Source: Chitinophaga alhagiae (lineage in GTDB: Bacteria > Bacteroidota > Bacteroidia > Chitinophagales > Chitinophagaceae). Taken from it: a stretch of 64,000 bases of DNA. The stretch is from positions 806,001-870,000 of the forward strand of contig NZ_QXMH01000002.1 in the NCBI RefSeq assembly GCF_003568665.1, in the 5' to 3' direction. The notes under the pieces were generated by a model that had not been told where the DNA came from, searched no databases, and saw only the letters and a program-made list of their open reading frames with translations. Position numbers and translations under genes: made by a program. The number at the start of each line of letters is the position of its first letter. Within the stretch, counting starts at the first letter, position 1. Below are positions 26,050-35,559 of this stretch, piece after piece.

Positions 26050-27477
26050 ATGAATAACGAATACTCCAGGAGATCGTTCCTGAAACAAGCCATGCTGGCC
26101 TCTGCGGCTGCCGCCGCACCCGGCATCCTGATGGCCGGGAGCATGCCGCTCCCCCGCAGGATAGGGGCCAACGAAAAAGTGAATCTCGCCTGCATAGGCA
26201 TTGGCAACCGCGGCGGGGAAATTACGGAAGCGCTGTATAAGACCGGCCTTGCCAACATTGTAGCCCTGTGTGATGTAGACATGGGCGCGCCGCACACGCA
26301 GAAGATATTGAAGATGTTCCCGAACGTGCCGCGTTTCCAGGATTTCCGGCAGATGTTTGACAAGATGGGCAGCCAGATAGACGCCGTGTCTGTGGGCGTG
26401 CCTGACTTTTCCCACTTCCCCATTACCATGATGGCCATGGGCCTGGGCAAACACGTGTACGTGGAAAAACCGATGGCCCGCACCTTCAACGAGGTGGAGC
26501 TGATGATGAAAGCGGCTAAAAAATACCCGAAAGTGGTAACCCAGATGGGTAACCAGGGCCACTCCGAGGCCAACTACTTCCAGTTCAAGGCCTGGGTAGA
26601 CGCGGGTATTATTAAAGATGTGACCTCCATTACCGCGCATATGAACTCCCCCCGCCGCTGGCATGGCTGGGACACGCATATCAAATCTTTCCCGGCGGCG
26701 GAACCGGTGCCGTCTACGCTAGACTGGAACGTGTGGCAGATGGCTACGCAGGGCCACACCTACAACAAGGATTTTGTGAACGGCCAGTGGCGCTGCTGGT
26801 TTGATTTTGGCATGGGCGCGCTGGGAGACTGGGGAGCGCACATTCTTGACACCGCCCACCAGTTCCTGGACATGGGCCTGCCGTCAGAAGTGAGCGCCGT
26901 GAAACTCTCCGGCCACAATAATTTCTTCTATCCCATGTCTTCTACGCTCTCTTTCAAATTCCCGAAACGCGGCAACATGCCGCCTGTGGAAGTGATGTGG
27001 TACGATGGGGTAGACAACCTGCCGCCCATCCCGAAAGGGTACGGCGTGTCAGGCCTGGACCCGAACATTCCCCCGCCGAGCACCGGCGCCATCAAGCCGG
27101 CCAAGCTCAACCCGGGCAAGATCATCTACAGCAAAGACCTCACCTTCAAGGGCGGCTCCCATGGCAGCACCCTGTCCATCATCCCCGAAGAAAAAGCGAA
27201 GGAGATGGCATCCAGGCTGCCTGAAGTGCCCAAAAGCCCGTCCAACCACTACGCCAACTTCCTGAAGGCCTGCAAGGGCGAAGAACAAACGCGTTCTCCG
27301 TTTGCCATTGCCGGCCCGCTGAGCCAGGTATTCTGCCTGGGCGTACTGGCGCAGTGGATGAACACCAAACTGGAGTTTGACCGCGAGAAGAAAGTGATCA
27401 CCAATAACAAACAGGCCAACGAGCTGCTGGTAGGCCCGCCGCCGCGCAAAGGCTGGGAACAGTATTATAAGGTATAA
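26050..27477 (+). CDS. Tat-exported Gfo/Idh/MocA-family oxidoreductase (EKP type)
   Basis: A 475-residue exported NAD(P)-dependent oxidoreductase. A twin-arginine signal (SRRSFLKQAML) and alanine-rich cleavage region precede a Rossmann domain (LACIGIGNRGGE). The EKP motif is E139-K140-P141, intact. The region WFDFGMGALGDWGAHILDTAHQ supplies the catalytic Asp and His residues, followed by the C-terminal alpha/beta domain with NHYANFLKACKGEEQTRSPF. This subgroup is common beside carbohydrate loci. The frame is open back to 25876 but that part is repeat and promoter DNA; ATG 26050 directly precedes the Tat motif. It has its own promoter region and terminator, so it is probably a single-gene unit. 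Confidence 0.9.
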   Translation: MNNEYSRRSFLKQAMLASAAAAAPGILMAGSMPLPRRIGANEKVNLACIGIGNRGGEITEALYKTGLANIVALCDVDMGAPHTQKILKMFPNVPRFQDFRQMFDKMGSQIDAVSVGVPDFSHFPITMMAMGLGKHVYVEKPMARTFNEVELMMKAAKKYPKVVTQMGNQGHSEANYFQFKAWVDAGIIKDVTSITAHMNSPRRWHGWDTHIKSFPAAEPVPSTLDWNVWQMATQGHTYNKDFVNGQWRCWFDFGMGALGDWGAHILDTAHQFLDMGLPSEVSAVKLSGHNNFFYPMSSTLSFKFPKRGNMPPVEVMWYDGVDNLPPIPKGYGVSGLDPNIPPPSTGAIKPAKLNPGKIIYSKDLTFKGGSHGSTLSIIPEEKAKEMASRLPEVPKSPSNHYANFLKACKGEEQTRSPFAIAGPLSQVFCLGVLAQWMNTKLEFDREKKVITNNKQANELLVGPPPRKGWEQYYKV

Positions 27478-27500
27478 CGCCGGTTTCCGGACGTTGTGAA

Positions 27501-27531
27501 AGAGGCTGCCGCAGAGGCGGCCTCTTTTTTT
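27501..27531 (+). terminator. Rho-independent terminator after the second Gfo/Idh gene
   Basis: Stem AGAGGC(T)GCC with GGC(G)GCCTCT, a 5-base loop, then seven or more T. It starts 24 bases after the stop. Confidence 0.85.
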
Positions 27532-27620
27532 ATGTTTTCTTCCCGCACTTCTTTTTATATTGTACCCAATTGCTGCAGGCGCATCAACCCGCCGTTTTTT
27601 TACTTTTTATTTGTTGCATC

Positions 27621-28235
27621 TTGTCTGCCAAAGGGATAAATAATGAAAGGGAATTACTGAAGCAGGTAGCGGGGGGCAGTGAAAAGGCTTTCCAGGAGCT
27701 GATGGCTGTGTACCAACCGCTGTTGCTTACTTTCGTATTCAGGCTGACCCGCTCGGCCGGTACTGCGGAAGAAATTGTGCAGGACGTGTTCCTGAAAATA
27801 TGGATGGGGCGTGAAGCGTTGGCGGACGTACAGCGTTTCAAAAGCTATTTGTTCACCGTATGCCGCAACTATGCGCTGGACCAGTTGCGAAAACTGATGC
27901 GGGAGCAGCGGCTGAGCGCCGAGTGGGAGCAGTTGCAGCCCTCTCTGCCCGCGGAAGAAACGGTAACGGAGCCTGATGCCGCCACCTATTTTTTCACCCT
28001 GCTGGACGAAGCGGTGGCCCACCTGCCGCCGCAGCAGCAGAAAGTGTACATCCTCAGCCGCCGCAACGGCCTCACCCACGCCGAAATATCGAAACGAACC
28101 AGCCTGTCTGTGCTCACCGTAAAAAAATACATGAAGCTGGCCATTGCGGCCGTAACGGCCTTTATCCGCTCCAGGCTTGGCAACGCGCCCATTGTGCTGG
28201 TGTGGCTGGCCGCCTCCGCCGGAAATTTTTTCTAA
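27621..28235 (+). CDS. ECF RNA polymerase sigma-70 factor (FecI-type, locus C)
   Basis: A 204-residue ECF sigma factor if started at TTG 27621. Region 2 is about residues 22-92 (AFQELMAVYQPLLL, AEEIVQDVFLKIW, FKSYLFTVCRNYALDQLRK). Region 4 is about 130-185 (LPPQQQKVYILSRRNGLTHAEIS, then SVLTVKKYMKLA). A hydrophobic C-terminal tail (IVLVWLAASAGNFF) follows, as in many Bacteroidota FecI proteins. No ATG precedes the conserved part in frame; TTG codons at 27570 and 27621 are the options. I prefer the second because the earlier stretch is T-rich, promoter-like DNA. The anti-sigma gene follows. Confidence 0.88.
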   Translation: MSAKGINNERELLKQVAGGSEKAFQELMAVYQPLLLTFVFRLTRSAGTAEEIVQDVFLKIWMGREALADVQRFKSYLFTVCRNYALDQLRKLMREQRLSAEWEQLQPSLPAEETVTEPDAATYFFTLLDEAVAHLPPQQQKVYILSRRNGLTHAEISKRTSLSVLTVKKYMKLAIAAVTAFIRSRLGNAPIVLVWLAASAGNFF

Positions 28236-28314
28236 AAAAGATCAAAACCGATGGCCCCCTGCGGCGCACCCGCTGCGTCTTATATGCAGGGGCACCTGTT
28301 ACGCCCGGGCCATT

Positions 28315-29508
28315 ATGCATGAGAATACCATACAGGAACTATTCCACCGTTATCTGCAAGGCGCCACTACGCCGGAAGAAGAGCAACAGCTGAAAGACCT
28401 GCTGCGCGAAAAGCAGGATGATGAAGCGCTGGCCGCCCTTTTAAAAGAGGAGTGGGAACAGCTCAGCGAGGCAGACCCCCGTTTCAGCAGTTATGACGTA
28501 GCGGCATCGTGGCGCAAGATCGTTGACCCGGAGGGCCGCCAGCCGGCCCGCATACGCGCTCTGCGCCGCTGGGGCTGGGCCGCGGCGGCGGCGGTACTGC
28601 TGGCGCTGGCCGGCAGCGCCTACCTTTTCCGGTCATCGCCTGACCTGCCTCCTCCCGTCATCACAGCCCACAAGAACGATGTGCCGCCCGGCGGCAGCAA
28701 AGCTACCCTCGTATTGGGAGACGGCTCCGTTGTGAGCCTGGACAGTGCGGGCAACCGCCTCATCAGCCAGGGCAACACCGCCATCCGCCAAACCGGCGGC
28801 CAACTGCGGTACGAAGGGGAGGGCAATGCGGCGGAAGTAACGTATAACACCCTTACCACGCCCAATGGCGGGCAATTTAAAGTGACGCTGCCGGATGGTA
28901 CGCAGGTATGGCTGAACGCCGCCTCATCTATCCGGTACCCCACTGTATTTGCCGGAGAAAAACGTGTGGTGGAAATAACCGGTGAGGTATATATGGAGGT
29001 AGCCCGGCGCCTGCAAAAAGGAGGGCGCAGCGCCGGGCCCTTTGTTGTAAAAGTGCATACCGCCTCGGGCAACAGCAGCGAAATAGAAGTGCTGGGCACT
29101 CATTTCAACATCAATGCCTATAACGATGAGCCGGCCGTAAAAACCACCCTGCTGGAGGGTAGCGTGAAGGTCACTTCCGGCAGCGGCCACACGTCTGTGC
29201 TGAAACCGGGCCAGCAATCTCAGATCAACAACGGCGGCGCCATCCACATTGTAGAGCAGGTGAACGTGGGCGCCGTAATTGCCTGGAAGCAGGGTTATTT
29301 TTCTTTTGCGCAAACAGACCTCCGCACCGTGATGCGGCAAATAGGCCGCTGGTATGATGTGGAAATATTGTATGAAGGCAATGTGCCGCAAAAGAAATTC
29401 GGGGGCGCCATACCACGTGATAATAATGCGTCTGAAGTGCTGAAAATACTGGAACTGAGCGGTGTGCATTTCAGGATAGAAGGGAAGAAGATCATTGTAA
29501 CACCTTAG
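28315..29508 (+). CDS. FecR-family anti-sigma factor with DUF4974 domain (locus C)
   Basis: A 397-residue single-pass inner-membrane protein. The cytoplasmic sigma-binding part is about 1-85 (IQELFHRYLQGATTPEEEQQL). A transmembrane helix lies near 87-104 and is followed by a periplasmic PGGSKATLVL segment and LDSAGN, both shared with the other two FecR proteins here. The FecR domain is about 180-290 (LPDGTQVWLN, GEVYMEV, VLGTHFNI), and DUF4974 ends the chain (about 320-395). A 10-residue insertion (RRLQKGGRSA) interrupts the strand after GEVYMEVA. The frame extends to 28177, but that overlaps the sigma gene; ATG 28315 matches the usual FecR start. Confidence 0.92.
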   Translation: MHENTIQELFHRYLQGATTPEEEQQLKDLLREKQDDEALAALLKEEWEQLSEADPRFSSYDVAASWRKIVDPEGRQPARIRALRRWGWAAAAAVLLALAGSAYLFRSSPDLPPPVITAHKNDVPPGGSKATLVLGDGSVVSLDSAGNRLISQGNTAIRQTGGQLRYEGEGNAAEVTYNTLTTPNGGQFKVTLPDGTQVWLNAASSIRYPTVFAGEKRVVEITGEVYMEVARRLQKGGRSAGPFVVKVHTASGNSSEIEVLGTHFNINAYNDEPAVKTTLLEGSVKVTSGSGHTSVLKPGQQSQINNGGAIHIVEQVNVGAVIAWKQGYFSFAQTDLRTVMRQIGRWYDVEILYEGNVPQKKFGGAIPRDNNASEVLKILELSGVHFRIEGKKIIVTP

Positions 29509-29547
29509 CAGCAACCTTTTTTTAATAGCTGGATAACTAAAATGAAA

Positions 29548-29573
29548 CCGCTCCGGTGTGAGAGTCGGAGCGG
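29548..29573 (+). other. Hairpin between anti-sigma and SusC genes (locus C)
   Basis: Perfect 8-bp stem CCGCTCCG/CGGAGCGG with a 10-base loop, without a T-run. It lies 40 bases after fecR and about 80 bases before the SusC start. Likely an attenuation or RNA-processing element, by comparison with similar hairpins at locus D. Confidence 0.6.
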
Positions 29574-29651
29574 CCCCGCTTGCAGCGGCATTCCGGGTTA
29601 TTCAACAATCTTGTCTGGTACTGTTTTTTCACCCAAAACGTCATCAAAAGT

Positions 29652-32600
29652 ATGCAAATTTTTTATTGCAGGCCCCGGTATTTTATCCGCAGGGCATCAA
29701 CCAAAATGCTGTTGTGTATGAAGTTAACAGCCCTTTTTTTATTTGCATTGTGCTTGCAGGTCAACGCGTCGGTAAAGGCGCAAAAGGTCACTATTTCAGA
29801 AAAGAACGTGTCCATGCAAAAGGTCTTTTCCCTGATCACGGAGCAAACGGGCTTTTCTTTTTTCTTTGATGAGACCTGGATGCAGCAAGCCGGCAAAGTA
29901 ACGGTAGATGTAAAGAACGTGCCGCTGGAAAAAGCGCTTGACATTTGCTTCCTCCACCAGCCGTTCACCTATTCCATTATCCGCCGCACCGTGGTGATCA
30001 GGCCGCGCAAAACACTGCCGCCGCCGGAAGCGGCGCCCGTACAGCAAAGCCGCGAAGTAACGGGCATTGTGGCGGATGAAAAGAACGTGCCGCTGTCTGG
30101 CGTGAGCGTAACGGTCAAAGGCACTACCCTGGGCACGGCCACCAATACGGAAGGCCGCTTTGTGCTGAAGCTGCCCGGGGAAACCGCCACGCTGCTGTTC
30201 TCGTCCGTGGGTTTTGAACCGCGCGAAGTGCCGACGGGCAAAAGCAGCAACCTGGGTGTGATCATGCTGCTGCGGGCCAATGTTTCGCTGAACGATGTGG
30301 TGGTAACCGGTTACGCCACGCAGAAAAAGGCCAACCTCACCGGCGCTGTGGAAAGCATCAGCAGCAAGGTGATAGAGTCCCGCCCGCAGGGCAACGTGGG
30401 GCAGCTGCTGCAAGGTGTTTCTCCCGGCCTCAACATCACTGCCAACAATACGGGCGGGGAGCCGGACGCCAACATGAACTTCAACATCCGCGGTATGGGC
30501 TCGCCATTTTTACTGGTAGACGGTATGCCCATGAACATCAACCAGCTCAACCCGGGAGATATTGAGTCTATCTCCGTGCTGAAAGATGCTTCTTCCGCCG
30601 CCATCTACGGTGCCTATGCGCCCTATGGCGTGATACTCGTTACTACTAAAAAAGGAGGCTCCGGAGACGGGAAACCCCGTCTTACCTATAACACCAGCCT
30701 GCAATGGGCAACGCCTATCCGCCTGCCCAAGCCGGCCAATGGCCTGGAGTTTGCCAATTCCTGGAACGACGCCACCAAAAACTCCGGCATTGCGCCTTTC
30801 TTTTCCAATGATGTGATCGAAAAGATCAAACAGTATATGAACGATCCCGCCAGCACGCCCGGTACCGCGCCAGACCCGCTGGACCCGGGCAAATGGGGAA
30901 AACATGAATATGCCAACGCCAGCACCAACTGGTATGATGAGCTGGTGAGAAAATGGAGCTTCCGGCAAAGGCATAACCTGACGGTAGATGGCGGAAAAGA
31001 AGGGCTTACCTATTATTTGTCTACCGGCCTGTATGACCATGGCGGACAAATGCGCTACGGCAACGAAAGTTACAAGCGTTATAACATAGACGCCAAGCTG
31101 AACACCAAGATCACGAAGTGGGCGCAGGTGAATTTCCTCACCAAATACGCCCGCGCGGTATCTGATTACCCGAACGACGGGTACGGCCTGGTGCGGAGCG
31201 TGATGTGGCACGATCTTACGCGCCGCTACGCCACAGACCCGGTAAAATACCCCAATGGCGAGTACAGCGAAATGTCCAGGATCAACGTGTATGAGAACGG
31301 CGGCCGGGACATTTACGTGAACAACGAATTGTGGCTGCGGCTGGAAGGCGCGCTGGAGCCGGTGAAGAACTGGTTCATCAAGGGAGACTATTCCTGGAAG
31401 AACGCCAGCATGACCAACACGGCGCACCATTCCCTGGTATATGCCACCGGCCCCACCGGGGACAAGTACATTGCCTTCGATACCAGAACGCCCAATGACT
31501 ACGCGCAAACCAGTGACGCGGACAATTACTGGACGTACAACATTTCCACTTCCTACGAAAGAAAGCTGGGCCATCACAGCATGAAAGCCTTGCTGGGCTT
31601 TCAGCGGGAATACCAGTATTTCAACAGCCTGTACGGCCTGCGCAACCGCCTGATCACAGACAATGTGCCGTCTATCACCACCGCCACGGGAGATATGAAC
31701 GTGCGGGATAATATCTATCATTGGGCCACGCAGGGCACCTTCTTCCGCGTGAACTATGATTACAAGGAAAAATACCTGCTGGAGCTGAACGCCCGCCGCA
31801 ACGGCACATCGCGGTTCGAAGACGGGAAACGTTCCGGCTTTTTCCCGTCCGTTTCCGCCGGGTACCGCATTTCCAGCGAACCTTTCTGGTCGTCACTTTC
31901 ACCTGTGATAGATTACCTGAAGCTGCGCGGCTCTTACGGTTCCCTGGGTAACCAGAACGTGGCCAATTACCTCTACCTGCCCATTATGCCGGTTACGCAG
32001 CAGGCCAATTGGGTGATAGGTGAAACAAGGCCTATCGGCATCGGCGCGCCGGGCTTGGTGAGCGCCGGCCTTACCTGGGAAACGGTACGCACAATGGATG
32101 TGGGTTTTGATGCCAACCTGCTGAAAAGCCGGCTGGAAGTGAATTTCGACTACTTCAGGAGAAGGGTGTACAACATGCTGGGCACGTCTTACCCCTTGCC
32201 GGGCGTATTGGGGACCACCGTGCCGCTGGAAAACAACGCGGAAAGGCTCAACACCGGCTGGGAAACGTCCGTGGCCTGGAATGACAGGATAGGCGCCGTG
32301 AAGTACAACCTGCGCGTAACGCTGTCTGACTACCGGGTGAAGATCACCAGGTGGAACAACCCGAACAAAACACTGTCTGGCAACTACGAAGGGCAGTACG
32401 AAGGCGATATCTGGGGCCTCCGGTCCAACGGGCTGTTCCAGTCGCAGGACGAAGTAGAGAAACATGCCAAACAATCCCTTTTCTACGCCAACTGGCACCC
32501 GGGCGATGTGAAGTATGAAGACCTGAACGGGGACGGGGTGATCAACTACGGCAACCGCACCCTGAGCGATCATGGAGACATGACCATCATCGGCAACTCA

Positions 32601-33098
32601 ACGCCGCGCTATTCCTACGCCGTATTTATGGGCGCTACCTGGAAAGACCTGGACATTTCGCTGTTCTGGATGGGCGTGGGCAAAAGGGACGTATGGTTCA
32701 ACGGCAACGTGTTCTGGGGGCAGTTGGGAGATGTATGGCAGAACAGTACTTTTAAAGAGCACCTGGATTACTGGAGCGAGACCAACCGCAACGGTTATTA
32801 CCCGCGCCCGTACTTCAGCGCGGAAGGCGCCAAGAACAGGGAGGTATCATCGCTCTACCTGCAGAACGCGGCGTATTTGCGCCTGAAGTCAGTGCAGGTG
32901 GGCTACAACCTGCCGGAACGCTGGCTGCGGGCGGCGTCTATGCAACGCGCGCGCGTGTATTTCACGGGAGAGAACCTGCTCACCTTCTCGAAGATCAAGG
33001 GTATGTTTGACCCGGAAGGCATCTTCGGCACATATGGCCAGGGCAAGATCTACCCGCTTTCCGCCATCCTCTCCTTCGGCCTAACCGTTCAATTCTAA
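29652..33098 (+). CDS. SusC/RagA TonB-linked outer-membrane transporter with STN domain (locus C)
   Basis: A 1148-residue outer-membrane transporter. A late signal peptide (MKLTALFLFALCLQVNAS, cut near VKAQ) follows a basic N-terminal extension. STN domain about 45-105 (KVTISEKNVSMQKVFSLI, FFFDETWM); carboxypeptidase-like domain about 130-215; VVVTGYATQKKANLTG; plug with LKDASSAAIYGAYAPYG, where the usual SRGANG is replaced by AYAPYG; then the barrel, ending in LTVQF. The STN domain pairs it with the FecR/FecI genes upstream. The frame continues to TTG 29580, but ATG 29652, preceded by AAAAGT as at the locus D SusC start, is preferred. SusD follows after 10 bases. Confidence 0.93.
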   Translation: MQIFYCRPRYFIRRASTKMLLCMKLTALFLFALCLQVNASVKAQKVTISEKNVSMQKVFSLITEQTGFSFFFDETWMQQAGKVTVDVKNVPLEKALDICFLHQPFTYSIIRRTVVIRPRKTLPPPEAAPVQQSREVTGIVADEKNVPLSGVSVTVKGTTLGTATNTEGRFVLKLPGETATLLFSSVGFEPREVPTGKSSNLGVIMLLRANVSLNDVVVTGYATQKKANLTGAVESISSKVIESRPQGNVGQLLQGVSPGLNITANNTGGEPDANMNFNIRGMGSPFLLVDGMPMNINQLNPGDIESISVLKDASSAAIYGAYAPYGVILVTTKKGGSGDGKPRLTYNTSLQWATPIRLPKPANGLEFANSWNDATKNSGIAPFFSNDVIEKIKQYMNDPASTPGTAPDPLDPGKWGKHEYANASTNWYDELVRKWSFRQRHNLTVDGGKEGLTYYLSTGLYDHGGQMRYGNESYKRYNIDAKLNTKITKWAQVNFLTKYARAVSDYPNDGYGLVRSVMWHDLTRRYATDPVKYPNGEYSEMSRINVYENGGRDIYVNNELWLRLEGALEPVKNWFIKGDYSWKNASMTNTAHHSLVYATGPTGDKYIAFDTRTPNDYAQTSDADNYWTYNISTSYERKLGHHSMKALLGFQREYQYFNSLYGLRNRLITDNVPSITTATGDMNVRDNIYHWATQGTFFRVNYDYKEKYLLELNARRNGTSRFEDGKRSGFFPSVSAGYRISSEPFWSSLSPVIDYLKLRGSYGSLGNQNVANYLYLPIMPVTQQANWVIGETRPIGIGAPGLVSAGLTWETVRTMDVGFDANLLKSRLEVNFDYFRRRVYNMLGTSYPLPGVLGTTVPLENNAERLNTGWETSVAWNDRIGAVKYNLRVTLSDYRVKITRWNNPNKTLSGNYEGQYEGDIWGLRSNGLFQSQDEVEKHAKQSLFYANWHPGDVKYEDLNGDGVINYGNRTLSDHGDMTIIGNSTPRYSYAVFMGATWKDLDISLFWMGVGKRDVWFNGNVFWGQLGDVWQNSTFKEHLDYWSETNRNGYYPRPYFSAEGAKNREVSSLYLQNAAYLRLKSVQVGYNLPERWLRAASMQRARVYFTGENLLTFSKIKGMFDPEGIFGTYGQGKIYPLSAILSFGLTVQF

Positions 33099-33108
33099 AA
33101 CTACTATC

Positions 33109-34833
33109 ATGAAGCTGTTTTATCATATTGGTATCATCCTGACCCTGCTGGTTTGTTCCTGTAACGATGGGTTCCTGGACAAACGCCCGCTGAACCAGAT
33201 CTCCCAGCCGGAGTTCTGGAAAACCACGGGAGACCTGGAGGTATACCTCAACAACCTGTATGGCTCGCTGCCGCAATGGGGCAGTCATGATGCCGGCCCC
33301 TATTGGGCAGACAATAATAGTGACAACATGGTACCCGGCCTGTACAACCTGCGGCTGGCGGGCTTATCCATATTGCCCGTAACGGGCGGCGGCTGGAACT
33401 GGGGCAACATCCGCGCCGTGAACCTCTTCCTGGAGCAGGCGCCCGCGGTAACAGACGGGGCGGACAAAGACCATTTCCTGGGCGAAGGGTATTTTTTCCG
33501 CGCCTGGTTCTACTTTGAGCTGCTGCAGCAATTTGGCGATCTGCCCTGGATAGACAAGCCGCTGGCTACCAACTCCCCGGAGCTGTACAACGAACGGCAG
33601 CCGCGGAACGTGATCGCCGATAACATTCTCAAAGACCTCGACCAGGCCATTACCCTGCTGAAAGACAAGGAGACCGCGCCGCTCTTCCGCGTGAACCGCT
33701 CCGTGGCGCTGGCCTTCAAATCACGTGTGGCCTTGTATGAAGGCACCTGGGAAAAGTACCACCAGGGCACGCCTTACGGCGCGCAGGGCGCCAACCCCGC
33801 CAAATACCTGGAGCAGGCCGCCGCCGCTGCCAAAACCATGATAGATGAAAAGAAGTTTGCCGTATACGACCAGGGGCATCCTGAAAAAGACTACTCCCTG
33901 CTCTTCAACCAGTCAGACCTTTCCGGCAACAGCGAAGTGATCTTCTGGAGAAAATACAAGCTGGGTGTGGCATCTCACAACGGGCAGCGTTACCTGTCCA
34001 TCCTGGCCGGCAACACCGGTATCTCCGCTTCACTGGTGCAAAGCTACCTTTGTACAGACGGGAAACCGGTCAGCCTGAGCCCGTACTACCAGGGAGACAA
34101 CGGCCTGTCCAACGTGGTGAAAAACCGCGATCCCCGCCTGCGGCAATTGATCTTTGTGCCCGGAGACCCCATCACCATAGACTACAGCGGCGGCGGTGAC
34201 ACGCTGTCAAAATTCCAGCGTGCGGCCGTTAACCTCGGCGGGGATTCAAGAGATGTAACCGGGTACCAGATCAAAAAAGGCGCGTACCCGGACAAGACCC
34301 TGCAGCAGGGAGACTTCATGTCTACCACTGCGCCCATTATTTTCCGGCTGGGAGAAGTGCTGCTGAATTATGCGGAAGCAAAAGCGGAGCTGGGCACGCT
34401 CACGCAGGCAGATCTGGACGCCAGCATCAACCTGCTGAGAAGCAGGGTGGGCATGCCGCCTTTGGTGATGACCGCCATTGAGGCAGACCCGGCCTGGGAT
34501 TTTCCCGGCCTCAGCGGCATCATCAACGAAGTGAGGCGGGAAAGAAGGGTGGAGCTGGCGTGCGAAGGCTTCCGGCTGCAAGACCTGTTGCGCTGGCGCG
34601 CGCATACATTGCTGGTGAATAAACGCCCTAAAGGCGCTAAATTCATCAGCGCGGATTATCCCGCCGGCACAGACGTGCCGCTGGACGCGGCCGGTTACAT
34701 AGACCCGTACAAGCTGTCTCTCGTAAACGGCTACCAGTTCAAGCCCGAGCGGGATTACCTGCTGCCGCTGCCGGCCTACGAATTGTCACTAAACGAAAAG
34801 CTGGCCCAGAACCCGGGCTGGCCAAGAAAATAA
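33109..34833 (+). CDS. SusD/RagB lipoprotein (locus C)
   Basis: A 574-residue SusD-family lipoprotein (lipobox LLVCSC) that is longer than the other four SusD proteins here. Signature parts: FLDKRPLNQISQPEFW, the helix FLGEGYFFRAWFYFELLQQFGDLPW, RLGEVLLNYAEAKAELG, and EVRRERRVELACEGFRLQDLLRW. The last is the conserved C-terminal motif. The mature protein should lie on the cell surface as the lid of the SusC encoded 10 bases upstream. The following CBM9-like gene starts only 4 bases after its stop, so both are in the operon. Confidence 0.93.
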   Translation: MKLFYHIGIILTLLVCSCNDGFLDKRPLNQISQPEFWKTTGDLEVYLNNLYGSLPQWGSHDAGPYWADNNSDNMVPGLYNLRLAGLSILPVTGGGWNWGNIRAVNLFLEQAPAVTDGADKDHFLGEGYFFRAWFYFELLQQFGDLPWIDKPLATNSPELYNERQPRNVIADNILKDLDQAITLLKDKETAPLFRVNRSVALAFKSRVALYEGTWEKYHQGTPYGAQGANPAKYLEQAAAAAKTMIDEKKFAVYDQGHPEKDYSLLFNQSDLSGNSEVIFWRKYKLGVASHNGQRYLSILAGNTGISASLVQSYLCTDGKPVSLSPYYQGDNGLSNVVKNRDPRLRQLIFVPGDPITIDYSGGGDTLSKFQRAAVNLGGDSRDVTGYQIKKGAYPDKTLQQGDFMSTTAPIIFRLGEVLLNYAEAKAELGTLTQADLDASINLLRSRVGMPPLVMTAIEADPAWDFPGLSGIINEVRRERRVELACEGFRLQDLLRWRAHTLLVNKRPKGAKFISADYPAGTDVPLDAAGYIDPYKLSLVNGYQFKPERDYLLPLPAYELSLNEKLAQNPGWPRK

Positions 34834-34837
34834 ACAG

Positions 34838-35527
34838 ATGGTCAACTGGTTGATTTTACACTGCTGCCTGTGGCTGATGCCGGGCAACACGGACACCCTG
34901 CCGCAATACACCGTCAATTCCCTCGAGGGCAGGCGCATAGATTTTAAACGCCCCGGCCACAAGGCATGGGAACACTGCCGCGAGATAAAACCGCTGCACG
35001 CCCCCTGGGAGCAGCGGAAAGAAGGGGATACCCGTTTCCGCGCAGGGTATGACAGCCAGTATTTCTATTTCAGGTTCCTCGTAACAGACAACCTGCTGGT
35101 AAGCGTGGACAACAATACCGAAATAGCCGTGGCCAAGGGAGACCGGGTGGAAATGTTCTTTTCCGCAGATACCACTCTGCGGGAATACTTCTGCTTTGAG
35201 CTGTCTCCCTACGGCAAGGTGCTGGATTACAAAGCGGCTTACTACCGGAAGTTTGACGACACCTGGGACCTGGAAGGGCTGGAAGTGTCCGCGGCGCCGC
35301 ATGCCAAAGGGTATTACGTTTCCGGCCGCATGCCCCTGCGTTTCTTTAAAACGCTGGCGGGCCGGGAAGGGTCTATGAAAGGCGCCGCGGTATATGCCGG
35401 CGTTTTCAGGGCGGAGAAAAGCAGCGAGCAGGAAACGGCCGGTTTTACATGGTTCTCATGGGTAACGCCCCGCGCGGCGTCCCCTGATTTCCACATTCCC
35501 TCGGCGTTCGGCATCTTCCGGTTCTGA
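34838..35527 (+). CDS. CBM9-like carbohydrate-binding protein (locus C)
   Basis: A 229-residue protein made almost wholly of one beta-sandwich that resembles carbohydrate-binding module family 9: RFRAGYDSQYFYFRFLVTD, GDRVEMFFSAD, YFCFELSPYGKVLDYKA, WDLEGLEVSAAPHAKGYYVSGRMPL. Aromatic residues are dense along the expected binding face. The N-terminus (MVNWLILHCCLWLMPGN) is a short hydrophobic segment that could be a weak signal peptide or anchor. It has no catalytic domain. It starts 4 bases after the SusD stop, so it should be made with the transporter and probably binds the same glycan. Confidence 0.75.
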   Translation: MVNWLILHCCLWLMPGNTDTLPQYTVNSLEGRRIDFKRPGHKAWEHCREIKPLHAPWEQRKEGDTRFRAGYDSQYFYFRFLVTDNLLVSVDNNTEIAVAKGDRVEMFFSADTTLREYFCFELSPYGKVLDYKAAYYRKFDDTWDLEGLEVSAAPHAKGYYVSGRMPLRFFKTLAGREGSMKGAAVYAGVFRAEKSSEQETAGFTWFSWVTPRAASPDFHIPSAFGIFRF

Positions 35528-35559
35528 CGCGCATTTTTTTAACAACAAACAACATCAAC